DNA from: Taeniopygia guttata
Lineage: Eukaryota > Chordata > Aves > Passeriformes > Estrildidae
NCBI RefSeq assembly: GCF_048771995.1
Contig: NC_133024.1
Span: forward strand, 90,118,501 to 90,182,500
Reading direction: 5' to 3'
DNA length: 64,000 nt
Shown: positions 31,686 to 42,977 of the stretch, in pieces
Layout: each line of letters opens with the position of its first letter
Position numbering within the stretch: position 1 is the stretch's first letter
The notes under the pieces: generated by a model
The model's input: only the letters and a program-made list of their open reading frames with translations
Database searches by the model: none
Told to the model about the DNA's origin: nothing
Made by a program: the position numbers and the translations under genes

Positions 31686-34600
31686 CTACAAACTCATGAC
31701 TGTTCTTACCCAGCGCAAGAACCGGGACAGTTTGGTATAGACACCATATTTGCCTTTCCTTGCACATCCTTCGCCCCAGCTAACAATTCCAGTAACAAAA
31801 TAAGTATCCTTATACCTGGTCACATGGGGGCCACCACTGTCCCCTTGGCAAGCATCCTTTTCCTCTGTGTCATAACCAGCACAGAACATGTTCTCAGTTA
31901 CCACAAAGGAAGTGGATTGCTTGCAAGTGGTGCTGTTAACAAAGGGGAGTGCAAGTACCTTCAGTTTCTTTGGGAGTTGTCCACCATCATATTCCCTCCC
32001 AAAGCCACTAACCCTCCCAGATTTCTGGTTCATCAGAACTTCATTAGCAAAGTCTGCTTTGGGGAGACACGCTGGAATGACGTACTCTGAAAACCTGATA
32101 GGTTCCTTCAGCTTTAATAAGGCAATGTCATTATCGTAAGTCTCAGCATCAAACTTGGAGTGAACGATTATTTTGTCCACAGTGTGCATTGATTCAGACT
32201 GCTCTTTCTTCTCTCTGTCCACTTCACCTGCACAAGAACATGAAAAGGGTCATTAATGTGGAGAAAATATAAGAATTTCAGAACAACCTTGACAGAGGAA
32301 GAGAGTAGTATGTTCATTCTGAGTACTTTGTCCAGGACCTTAGACCACACAAGGAAACTGTAAACAGGTATGGCAATATTTCTTAGCAGCAGCTGAATTG
32401 GCTTTGGTCCTGAGATTTGGCCTATGGAGATTTTTGTACCAGTTTACACAAAGGCATAAGCTGATTCAGCTAAACTAATGCAATTTTGTGTGGAAGCACC
32501 TACAGGAGCTTCAGCCTGACCTAGAGAAGAGAACCTGGTCTGGACTACAACAGTGCAAAGATGAAGCTGTGTTGATCCTGTGTCCTGGCTCAAAAGGGAA
32601 GCAATGATAAATCTCAGTTTGTTCTTTTGTACGCTGTTCAACGAGTCATAGCTTTCCCGGGGTTCCTGCAAGAACAAATCTGGATGCTTCTGAAGTGCCA
32701 GGAATGATGAGCTTCCTGCAGAAGCACTGCTCTGCTGATAATATTGATAACCAACATTTCTAGAATACTTGACTCTAATCACTTCCAGCTAGCTGGCAGA
32801 GAAGCAAGAGAGGCACCTGTTGTTACAAGGAAGGATGGTCAGAATAACAAGAAATTATTGAAAGCAGCAGAAAGGTAACAAACCTTACTGAATCATGTGT
32901 ACATCTCATGGGAGACTTAAGGCATAGAAGGTTAGGCACAACAGATACTCTGACCTCAAAGGAGTAAAAGAAATAATCACTCACCAACAACAACATTGAT
33001 TTCTTTGGTTTGGTTTATGCAATGAGCTGCAGTAAGAATAAAATTTTCATTCAGAATAGTTCCACCACAAAACTCTTCTCCTTCCTCGTTTAACAGAACA
33101 GCCTGTGAAGCAAAGAATGCAAGGGCACATGGAAGAAGTGCAGTTTAACGTAGATGAGCTATAATGAGGAAACTGATTTCTCTGCACAATCCAGTGATGC
33201 TTCTTACTGCAACATGTATGTTCTGCAACATGTGCTCTCCGAGCACTGCATTCCCATCTTCAGAAACTACAGATTGACTTCTACTGCTACAGAATCCTGA
33301 TTGTCTTTATGTGAAGTTAACATTTGGCTTCCACATTACCTCACTCACAGTGCTGAGTAATGTTTCTCAGGCACTGACTGACTGAGCAGGCAGAGTGCAG
33401 ACTCCAGATCACCCCATCCCTTGGACAATCGCCAAATACAGGAATTCATTTTGGCTGGCCCAAACTCAAGAGTAAAACTGAGACACGAGGGTGTGTTTCT
33501 GAACCAAAACGCTGGCTTTATTTGCTTTATCACCCGGCTCTCAGGTGTGCTGCCTGAGTGGATGGTGTCAGACAGAACCAAAATGTAACCTGCAAAGATG
33601 GCCCGGGAGATCAACATGACCCAGAAGTGCTCTCTGGGGATAAGGTAGGCAGTTCCATCTAAATTAGCACAAAGCCTTTTATTTTAAACCCGTGAAGCTG
33701 CAGTTTGCAGAGCAGCACATCCAAGTGCCCGGGGCCACACAGTTCAGCCACATCTCGCTGCCACTGGCAGGCGACATGGGTGACGTTCAGAAGGCACCCA
33801 GCTGGAAGGAGCCACTGCTCACCTTGCCTCAGAGACACGCTCTGCCCACATGCAGGGCAAAGCCCCCTCCATTTACCTGCCATGGGCATTGGCCAGGAAG
33901 ACACTCATCCCCACCAACTATCCTGGTATCCACATACGGAGTCTTGCCGCTTGTTCTGTTGTCAGGCGGAGGCGTTGGGCTCTCTGTGGTAATTGCAAAG
34001 TCCTCCTCTGCACTCGTGTTTGTAGGAGGGTCTTCTTGATCACTCATTCCACTGCTATGGTCAGTGGGTGAAAGAACAGACCTTTTTTTCCTTACCACAG
34101 AGACTTTTCCACAAGGGTATTTTACTGTAAAGAAAAGAATGCTAAAATTAAAGATGGAAAGAAATACCAACACAAGAAGAAATTCCTTGGAAGTACCCTC
34201 TCACAATATAGAGTGCTGATTCCTCATTTTCCAGGCAATATGAAACACTTGGCACACCTAACTAAAGAAGAAAGACCACATGGTTTGAAAAATGAGTGCT
34301 ATTTTCTCATTGTGAAGGCTATCCTTCAGCTTCCATCTCACAATCTTGTTTTGAAAGTATTTAAAATTAAATACATCATCTTCAATTTGTTTTTATCAAA
34401 TTTAATACATCATCTACAATTATTTACATTTATCTATTAATGTAATTCCTCTTAATAAAATGTACTTAATTTGGAGACTGAGTTAAGTGCTTTATTTTAG
34501 GAATTATATGGCTAATGGCAGCAATTTGGTATTAGATATAGTATATAAAGTATATAAAACCTGACATGATATCTAAATGGTTTACTTTCCCCTCCCCTGT

Positions 34601-37600
34601 GATATTTTGAAATGCAATAAAACTGTACATAGCACTAATCATAATTATCCAATCACTTCAGTTGCAAGTTGATAAGGTTAACTGCAATTTAAGTATAAAT
34701 TTTTGCAAGCTGCTCTTTCATATGGCCTGTAAGTGTTTAAGCAAAGATCCTGCTGTCATCAGTTTTCTCAGCATGGCCTCCCCTTGAGTCCTATGTACAG
34801 TTTTTGGCATCTAAATGTAGGAAAGATATAAAGCTCTTAGACAGTGTCCAAATGTTGGCAACAAAGATGGTGGAGGGCCTTGAGGGGAAGCTGTATGAGG
34901 AGCAGCTGAGGTCACTTGGTCTGTTCAGCCTGGAGAAGAGGAGACTGAGAGAAGACCTCATTGTGGTCTACAACTTTCTTCTGAGGGTAAGAGGAGGGGT
35001 GGGCACTGATCTCTTCTCTGAGGTGACTAGGGCACAGAATCCCACAATGCTTTAGCTTGGAAAAGACCTCCAAGATCATTGAATTCAACCTTTGACAGGT
35101 CACCATGTTGTTAATCGGATGATAGCTCTAAGTGCCACATTCAGAGGTTTCTTGAAAATCTCCTCGCATGGAGACCCCACCACTTCCCTGGGCAGCCCAT
35201 TCTAGTGCTAGACAGACCTTGCCATTAAGAAGCCTGAGAGAATGGCAGGAAGCTGTGTCAGAGGAGGTTTAGGTTGGATAGCAGAAAAAGGTTCTTCACC
35301 CAGAGGGTGGTTGGCATTTGAACAGGTTCCCCAGGGAAGTAGTCCCAAGGCCCCAACCCTGACAGAGCTCAAGAAATGTTTGGACAACATCTTCAGACAC
35401 ATGGAGTTATTCTTGGGGTAGTCTAGTAATAGTCCAGGAGTTGGATATTGACAATCATTGAGAATTCCTTTCAAAACAGGATATTCTGTGATTCAATGAT
35501 TTTTTTATTATCTTGTTAACAGCAGAAATTACTCTGATAGGCCCCACTGAGAGGACCTTGAAAATGGTTCAAAGTCACGTACATTTTGATCTTCCATCAC
35601 AGAACCTCACAAACGGAAAGCTTTGGCAATATAAATCTCCTGGCCTCACTCTTGAGTTTATGTTATGTAGAATACTGGTGGTTCAAAAGACATTCTTCAA
35701 CTGTAAACCAATACATCCCTTAACTGTGAAACAAGGCACACCAACCACTGCTATTGCTTTATCACATGGCTTCGTACCTGTTGCAACACACTGTTTGCCA
35801 TCCTCTGCTAGAACATACCCATCTGCACAGGAACACAAAACATCCTTCCGCCCATCTCTTCGGACGCTGCAGAACTGCTCACAGTCCCCGTTGTTTATTT
35901 TGCAGAACTTTGGTATGACTATGAAAGAGATGGCAGCAGAAAAACTGTACATAAACACTGACTTCACAGAAGATCTGGAAGTTCTCTGAAACAAAACCCG
36001 CTCTTCAAACAGGATCTGTATCCCCACCTGCCAAGCACGTGAAGCACCCTTTAGGGATAACTGATGTGAATGCTGAACATCAGCTTGTGCCTTACAAAGC
36101 AGCCACATCCAGCACTTCAAACGTACTTGCCAAGTCTGAGTGGGCCCAGTGGCCATGGCATGGTGAGCTCCAAAAGCAGAGACAAATTGTCAGGAGAAGA
36201 ATGAACAAAACACTAACAAAGAACATAATTGTGTAAATCCTCACACAGTTCTTCCCTCCTGCCCTAAAAACTCCAGCTCCTCATCACTCCCGTCAATTTC
36301 CTGACTGATCTTCAGTTTCACACTCCCGCACTTACTTCTGGGCTAATGATACCCCCTCCCATGGCAAGGTCACGGGGGCAGCTCTAAGCCACAGAAGTGA
36401 GCCCCAGGAAGGATTTCCATGCAAAATATGCTTCCTTACAAAGCTCCCTGGGAAGTTTGCCGCCACAGTTCTCTAAAGCAGAAACTTACCAAATTCACAG
36501 TTCTTGCCTTGATAACCATCCAAGCACGTGCAAGTGTAGGAACCAATTCCATCTTTACAGTGGCCACCATAGTGACAAGGATTTGAACTGCACTGGTTCC
36601 CATCTACAAAAACAAACCAAAACCCAAATTATTATAAGCGTGCAAGCATTTTCCATGAACTTGGAAAAGCTCTTAGTTTTCTTACGCCATCTTTCATCCT
36701 TCCTTTTAAAATTCAGGTCCTGTGAGTTGCCACATTCCAGATGGAATAAACAGTATAAATGCAATCATTCCAAACCTGCAATGATTCACCTACATATCCT
36801 CAGTTTTGCAATTTCTTTTTGGTGGCCACTGTATTATGATGCATACACAAACTTTTTTTTTATGGGAAGATTAAGTAATACATAGTGGTCAGAATCTACA
36901 TAACTTACAATGAATCCTGTAAAACCAGACAGGACATTTCTATGTTGTAACTACTGGCTAAAAACTACCAACTTTTATTTCCTTAAAGGTCATCTCAGGC
37001 CTTGTGTGTGTCTTTTGCTTGCATAGCTGTTCATTTAAAGACACAGATTCTGGCATATTAAACAGAAGCTAATAAAATCTCCATACTTTACTAAACCCTG
37101 TTCAATTCATATGAGCAGGCCAAACTTCTGTTCTGTACTGCTTAGAGCACCAAAATTTTCTCACTGTATCCATCGAGGCATGAGCTTGACCTTGTAGTAA
37201 TTACCTCTTACATCTATGCTGGCATCTTGAGTTCTGCAGCCTTTCTTCCTTTCCTGGACACAACTGGCTGACCTGACTCTAGGGCCCCACAGTTACATGG
37301 AGGACAGGGAGGTAACTCTGTACTTGGGGACACATTTCATCTAGCAGCTTTCTCCCATCCATCTCATTCCTTTTCTGGTTCTCACTGACATGGTCTTTCC
37401 CATTTAGTGCTCTGCTGCAAAAAATGCATTACCCCCTCACATATGTTCTCGGGGATGCACTGTTTCATACAAGCAGGATATCCAGAAAAGTGACATTTGC
37501 TTAAGAATTCATTGCTTTAGACAAGACAAATTTCTAAATTTTAGCACCTGTTCTGCCCCTGTTGTGGAGGAGGGTCAGAATAGGTGGGACAATTAATTTT

Positions 37601-38131
37601 ATTAAGTCCAGCTGTGATGTTTGTGTGGCTAATTAGAAAATCACAGCAACATATGGGGTAGGGTTCTTATTCTTCTCTGTACAGTTAAATATTGTGAGCA
37701 TCATTTTGTCCTTCAGTAGCTTACAAATGGATAGTAAGGGTTATTTAATTATTGTGCCTCCTGAGAATATGAGAATTAGCCCATTAATTGTGCCGAGCAT
37801 TTGAAAACACTAGATATCAACATACTGACCCCATAATTTACACTGACACAATTGTCACTCCAGAATGGAATTCCCCCATGTGCCTCAGCTCTGGATACCA
37901 TTACACTGCAGCTGGCAAAGGGAAGCAAGGTGGGTGAGACAGCAAAGCCACCAGCTGTTCGCTCATGTCCCCTGCCCCACAAAGCAAGAATGTTGACAAC
38001 TGCCTGTGTGGCTTAGGCAAAGTAGCACAAGGCCAAGTTAAAGCAAACACTCTACCTGTCTGCCCCATCTGAAGGAAAAGGAGGACAATGGGAAGAAGCC
38101 ACATTGTCCCACGATGACCTGCCGTGCCCAT
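31686..38131 (-). CDS. F10-A: Gla-less factor X-like serine protease with a PROZ-type first exon
   Basis: Exons in order: 38056-38131 (signal peptide, [16 protein letters not shown]), 36490-36603 (EGF1), 35778-35918 (EGF2), 33877-34124 (light-chain end, RKKR, activation peptide, IVGG), 32985-33102 and 31686-32227 (protease). Phases agree and they sum to 1239 bases, or 412 aa. Predicted features are EGF1 at about 26-63, EGF2 at 64-110, RKKR at 122-125, activation R178/I179, and the triad His220, Asp266, Ser363 in GDSGG. No Gla exon or aromatic-stack exon was found between 36604 and 38055. The product would be a secreted, disulfide-linked two-chain protease unable to bind membranes through Gla. 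It differs from F10-B at 17 residues of exon 8, mostly in two surface loops, and gains an NST glycosylation motif. Alternatively its body could be joined to F10-B exons 1-3 by long-range splicing. The exon 1' to EGF1 join is inferred. Confidence 0.82.
34785..35505 (+). mobile_element. CR1 LINE with a second CR1 inside it, in F10-A intron 5
   Basis: Forward CR1 sequence starts near 34785. It includes 'ttcagcctggagaagaggag' at 34924-34943, resumes near 35235 and ends at about 35505 ('attctgtgattcaatgat'). Between about 35035 and 35225 the sequence is a CR1 tail in reverse orientation ('cacagaatcccacaatg', later 'gcccattctagtgctag'), so one copy appears to have landed in another. The matching interval of unit B (45700-45800) lacks the element. 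Confidence 0.8.
38056..38131 (-). other. Exon 1' copy b: proposed first exon of F10-A
   Basis: It is the twin of 28774-28849, differing by one coding change (Ile for Val in the hydrophobic core). Two in-frame ATGs occur. The upstream one (38131) has the better Kozak context, and the inner one (38104) starts MWLLPIV. The phase-1 donor GTAGAG matches the phase-1 acceptor of the EGF1 exon at 36603, about 1.45 kb downstream. It lies on the B side of the unit boundary, so F10-A straddles the duplication junction. Confidence 0.8.
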
Positions 38132-38661
38132 CCTCCGAGCTCACTGCGCATCACCCGCTGCTGGCTCCACAGGGCTCTGGGACAGCTGCTAAATGAGAAA
38201 CACCACAGTGCAAAGGCCATTCACGCATGAGAAAACAAAACCTCTGAGAGCAAAGTCTGCACTCAGTGTCACCATGGCACAGTGTTTAGACACAAAAAAT
38301 GTGAGTGTGCTGCAGCAACGCCACACTGATAGCTTTGCGTTGGCAGAGCACCTCTAAGAGGCTTTCCTCCAGAAATTTTGACAAAGCCTCTCTAAAGAAG
38401 CTGGACTTCGCAGGCAGCAAGGAGCTAGAGTAGTGATGTGGCTCTTGCAGAACAACCAGAACCAGGACTTGGTGCCTCCTGTATGCAGTGCTGAAGCAGG
38501 AAGGCACCCCAGAAGTGAGGAGTGAATCACGGCACCAGGTTTGCAGATCTTGGCGAGCACATTTGAAAGTTGTTACGCACCAGCTCCATCACAAGCACAC
38601 TTGGACAGAGCACACTTCCCCATATTCATCAATTTCCATCCCATTATGAATGTTAGAGGGG

Positions 38662-39218
38662 TGTTATTGCTTGAAAGTAAACCAGTGGGAGATCCCAAGT
38701 CAGAAATACAATTTAATAGGAAAATTAAAACAAATGTAATACTACAGAAACACTGACAGAGTCAAAATACAACCTGACACTCTGTTAGTCCGGGTGTTGG
38801 TAGCAGTCCAATTAACTGGTGGCTGCTGTCCTCTTGAAGTGATAGATATGGTTCTGTTGAAGAAGTGATCCTGTAGAAGGGTTTGTTCTTCCTCTGAAGG
38901 TCCAGTGGTGGTTATGGAACTCTTGTCCTCTGGGAATTCAGTGGATAAGGCTGATTGTGACTGTTACAAGTCTCAGATTATATGCAGGTAGGAATGCTTG
39001 GTTCCTCCCCCTGGGTGGAGCATCTCACAATGGGATGATGTAATTTATCAGTCATGCAGTGACACTCAATGGCCAATTAAGAAAAGATATCCCCTGGAGA
39101 TATCAAGGATGAGTAATGAAGGAGACAAGGAATACTGCCCCATGTCGTTTTAACAGCTGATGAAGATGCTGATAGAATACATACTTTTGGGTACATCTCA
39201 TCTTTGTAAGCTAAGACA
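38662..39218 (-). mobile_element. Solo LTR, ERVK-like, present only in unit B
   Basis: The 557-base insert begins TG and ends CA. It is flanked by gagggg and gagggt, read as a 6-base target-site duplication with one change. Read on the minus strand it starts TGTCTTAGCTTACAAAGATG, a start I associate with passerine ERVK LTRs. Unit A (29353-29385) shows the empty site. No internal retroviral region is present. It is a fossil, younger than the duplication unless conversion has shuffled the copies. Confidence 0.75.
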
Positions 39219-40420
39219 GAGGGTTATGAGTTTCATATGCTGTTTCCTTTTGTTCAATCCACTCCAAGGGGACAGCTCTTGACAGGTCATTGTGGTCTGG
39301 GAATCAGACTGTGGAAGACAATCCTGCCAGCTGAGTCACCAGTGCCAGGGAGCAGTACACAGGAAGCTTGTTCTTACCATGCTAGTGCAGGCACAAAGGC
39401 ATGATCCTAAAAGTGACACTCTCCTGGTGCTGCTCACCTGGAAACACAGAAAACAGGAGCTGGAGAGACCTAAAGGGTCACCCAGCCCAACCTACTGAGC
39501 CAAGAGGGGATCAAATTGACCTCTATTATATTTTTGGCACGCTGGCCAAGGCTCCAGGGAAGAAGCTATCTGGGAAGTTGCTTCCTGTTGGACACTGAGC
39601 CTGCTGCAGTGTGTTTTCCTTCCATACTGTAGGATGCCATAACAAAGGGCAGCTTATCCACATCTGCAGCCCCCATCATGCTGTACACCTGACATCTCCT
39701 TACATCTCCTACTCTGGAAGACAACCAGCATCAGTGCCCTCCTGAGAAAATCTACTGCAGGTCTTCTCTAGTCACAGGGCTTACTTGCTATCCTTCTCTT
39801 CCCTTAAGTCTCAGGGCTGGCTTTTCCTTGAAGGCAGAAGAAGCCTGAGCACTAGAGGGTAGCTTTGAGCCTCTCTGTCCACCATCCTTGGTACACGCCA
39901 GCTTTTGCCTAAGCCAGCTGTGTGTGCTTGCCAGGAGGAATTCCGGTATCGCAAAATCCACCAGTTTACTCAGCAGTTGTGTGCTGTGTCCCTTTCCTGG
40001 ACTTTGCAATCTGTTCAAATCTGCTATGTGAAATCACTCCCAAATCATTTGTCAACATTAAAAAAAAATGTGCTCTAATTCTCCCTTTTGCTGCAGGCCC
40101 TGGGGTTTCTTATGACCTTTGATGGGAGGTCCAGAGGTAAGCAGATGTTTCACTCATGTCCTCTCAGCAGGGCACAGAAAGAGCAATGGACATAAATGAC
40201 ACCTCAACACCTTTACAGCCCACTCTGTGTTTTGCTTCAGCCCTCAAGCTCCACTTAAGTAGAAGAAAGCACTTAGCAAGAGTATGTAAGTAGGATTTGG
40301 GTAGGACCCAGGCCTGAGGCTTTTCTTTGAAGAGGGATCTTTCACCTTGATTGAGCACAAAGCACAGTACCCATGGGACAAAGGATGTGAACAGGAGTCC
40401 AGTGGACAGAAGAACTCAGG

Positions 40421-41819
40421 TGTCATGGTTTGACACGGGAAGAGAATTTTTTTTTAGAAGGAAGAGGTTCATCCAGTCAGGGGTCAGGTTTAGATACTGA
40501 CACTTGGGGTGACCAATTGAAGGTGGACACGCCTCTGAGAACACAGAGGGGTTAAAAGCGGAATTCCCAGGAGGACTCGTCCTTCTTTGGTTCCGGTCAC
40601 CGCATGGGACGGACCTCTCCCCTGCCCAGCCCGGGCTGGGTGGGGGAGGGGAGCCATGCGGCCTGCAGAGGTAGGCCAGGAGGTAAAGGATCGGAACCGG
40701 CTGGGTCAGCTCCTGAGGATGGAAGGGTGAACATCTGAGATGTTTTTGTTCCCTAAGCCAGAGGGAAAAGAGATAGAGAGCCAGCAGACACCTAGAAGTT
40801 TGCCAGCGGAGGAGAAGGAGAAGGGGGGGGAAAATGCCCAGCGTGGGAGACTAGAGAAAGAGTCCTGGGCTGAGATTGCAGCCGTCCGGGGAGTCCGGGA
40901 ATTTTAACCCTTTCCTGTGTTATGAAGGCTTTATGAAATATTGCTCCTCCTGAATTTGAAGAAAAGAGAGACAGCTTGAAACCTCAGATGTTCAGAGAAG
41001 AAGGTTGGGGGCAGATGATAGAGTGGCCTTTGGCTGGACTCTGCTTGTTTACCATAGACTGAACCACTCTTTCTTTCAAGAAGGACTGCATTTTAGGGGG
41101 ATGCATTGGTGAGCCAAGAGACCTTCTGCAGCAACTACCAGTTTTGGAGTGGACAGAGAGAGAGCTGAGGAGGGTGTGAGGATGCCCTCCATCTTCAGGA
41201 AGAAGAGAAGGCGATCTCTGTCTTTTGGACCCTCGGCCCCAGGGGAAAATGGGGGGGACTCTAGTCCCGAATTGTGATACTGGACTGTTGTTCCTGGTGG
41301 TCCTTGGCAAAGCATCCTTAAAGGAGCCCTATAAGCAGTCTCTGTCCATGCACGGTGGTGAGAGCACTGTGACATGGAGAGGAGAGTGCCACACTGGCCG
41401 GTGTGTCTGGGCAGTGCCACGTGTGACATTGGAAACACAAGAGGTGGCAGTTGTGTTTCCTGGGGGGGTCTATGGTTGCAACGGGGACTCCTCTCTTCCC
41501 CGATGGACTCAGTATTGATTATATTGAAGGGTGAAAACTTGATTAAGGATCCAAATGGGTCTCGCTGGGGTTTGGTGGAGTTGGGTGGAGGGAGGAGAAA
41601 TGTTTTGGAAGGTTTTCATTTCGAATTTTGTGTGTTTTTTTTCTTTCCTTTCTTTTCCTTTTATAGTAGTAGTAGTAGTAGTAGTAGTGTAATAAAGCTT
41701 TTTCCTTTGTTATTAAGTTTGGCCTGCTTTGCTCTGTCCTTGATCACATTTCACAGCATTTAATTAGTAAGTTGTATTTTCATGGGGCGCTGGCATTGTG
41801 CCAGCGTCAAACCATGACA
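40421..41819 (+). mobile_element. Solo LTR of about 1.4 kb, ERVL-like, present only in unit B
   Basis: The insert runs from TGTCATGGTTTGAC to GTCAAACCATGACA, perfect 14-base inverted ends with TG...CA termini. It is flanked by the 5-base duplication tcagg (40416-40420 and 41820-41824). Unit A has the uninterrupted site at 30584-30595. Near its right end are a (tag)n microsatellite (41664-41686) and an AATAAA at about 41691, as expected for the polyadenylation region of an LTR. A 5-base duplication suggests an ERVL-type integrase. No gag, pol or env sequence is visible, so it is a solo LTR fossil and probably fairly young. Confidence 0.78.
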
Positions 41820-42211
41820 TCAGGGAACAAACACTGCTGAGCAAACATTGAAGTAAGCCCACCTAGGAGTTGTACAGGTGAAGACCATCAAGCTGGGATA
41901 CCTGACCTGCCCATTCACTTGCCTGCCCACAATGAGTGCTGACTGCAGCAATGCTTGCTGTTTCCAGAGCTGTGTTTTGAGTTTTTCAGTCTGCTTTGCT
42001 CACAGCACCTGCTATGTGAAATGAGCCAGTACCAGCTCAAAGCCCAAGAGAGACAGAGCAGGTGCCTAAGGAAGTTCAATGTTCCAGAGCACAGGGGAAC
42101 ATGAGATTGGAAAAGCTTTGCAAAAGCCATCGGAATTGTAAGGGGAATAGAGGCTGATGGGGCTTTTTTATGAAAAAACCCAACCAAAGGAGAACAAAAA
42201 AGAAAGAACAG

Positions 42212-42217
42212 TTTATT
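42212..42217 (-). terminator. Candidate F10-B polyadenylation signal
   Basis: A minus-strand AATAAA lies about 760 bases past the F10-B stop. It is the counterpart of 30986-30991 in the F10-A copy. Confidence 0.5.
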
Positions 42218-42977
42218 TCTAATGCTGGTATACATCAATATTGCACTTAACAGGAACATCTAGAGCCATACACATGAAAGGAGTTTTCCAATCCTTAGCC
42301 ATACAAAATGGAGAACAAGATACAGAAAATAGTAAATGTGCCTATATATTTTTTCTGATGAGCAGTGTGTACAAATTAAGCCAGAGTGAAGTACAATCCT
42401 TATAAAACAAAACCCCCTTTTAATGAGCTGCTGTGATCTGAGCAGGCCATTTTGTGGAATATGTGATTTTTTAGTATCACATATTGATTAATTAATTGAG
42501 TCTCAGCTTTTGCCATTCAAGATCCCCTGCTTTCTTAATCTTCTGAACAAGTCTTAAGGTAAAAGCTAAACATCTCCAGTATGGACAAACTCCCTGCTGA
42601 GCCAGATGGCTGCAATATGAGGATTAACTGATTCCCATCCTTCCTGCTTTCATCATGACTAGTGACTGTTCAGAACATGTTTAGGAACCTCTGGTAGGAG
42701 CACTCAAAGCAACAGATAGGAACCAAAATGGACATTGATAAATAATTCCAAGAAGCCAAAGACCTCACTCAGCAGCCTTTTTTCTTGGGGAAATTCCCTC
42801 ATTCAACCAATTCCAGATGTGTGCTTTAAAGCCAGGAATAATACAAATGGAAGCAGAATATAACTTCAAGGAACCAGATCTCAAAACAAACTTAGCGGAT
42901 ATGCAGGAAAAGAAAGCTTCCATTTCTTATCCTGCACCTTGGCAGCTAACAAGAAGGATCAAGGGGACACATCACCA

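Larger units (their letters stand above)
28400..37570. repeat. Tandem duplication unit A
   Basis: It matches unit B (about 37620-47520) in direct orientation. Matching blocks include 28580-30900 with 37860-42110 (less the two LTR insertions in B), 31300-34165 with 42640-45460, and 35600-36870 with 45850-47110; all are nearly identical. Diverged blocks lie between and around them, for example 28400-28580, 34170-35550 and 36880-37560. The unit contains exon 1' copy a and F10-A exons 4-8. Confidence 0.9.

Noticed and set aside
33692-34039. Plus-strand open frame of 115 codons, repeated at 44996-45343
   Set aside because: It is antisense to the activation-peptide exon of the factor X copies, and it is conserved because that exon is conserved.
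31686-36603. F10-A as a simple pseudogene
   Set aside because: All five body exons keep open frames, splice sites, activation site and catalytic triad. The amino-acid changes cluster in surface loops rather than being scattered.
36604-38055. Gla and 25-base stack exons for F10-A
   Set aside because: The interval was read on the minus strand for the Gla signature and the EEFW exon. Neither is present, which supports a Gla-less gene.
41374-41763. Open frame of 129 codons inside the 1.4 kb LTR
   Set aside because: It runs into simple repeats and the LTR polyadenylation region, with no retroviral protein motif.
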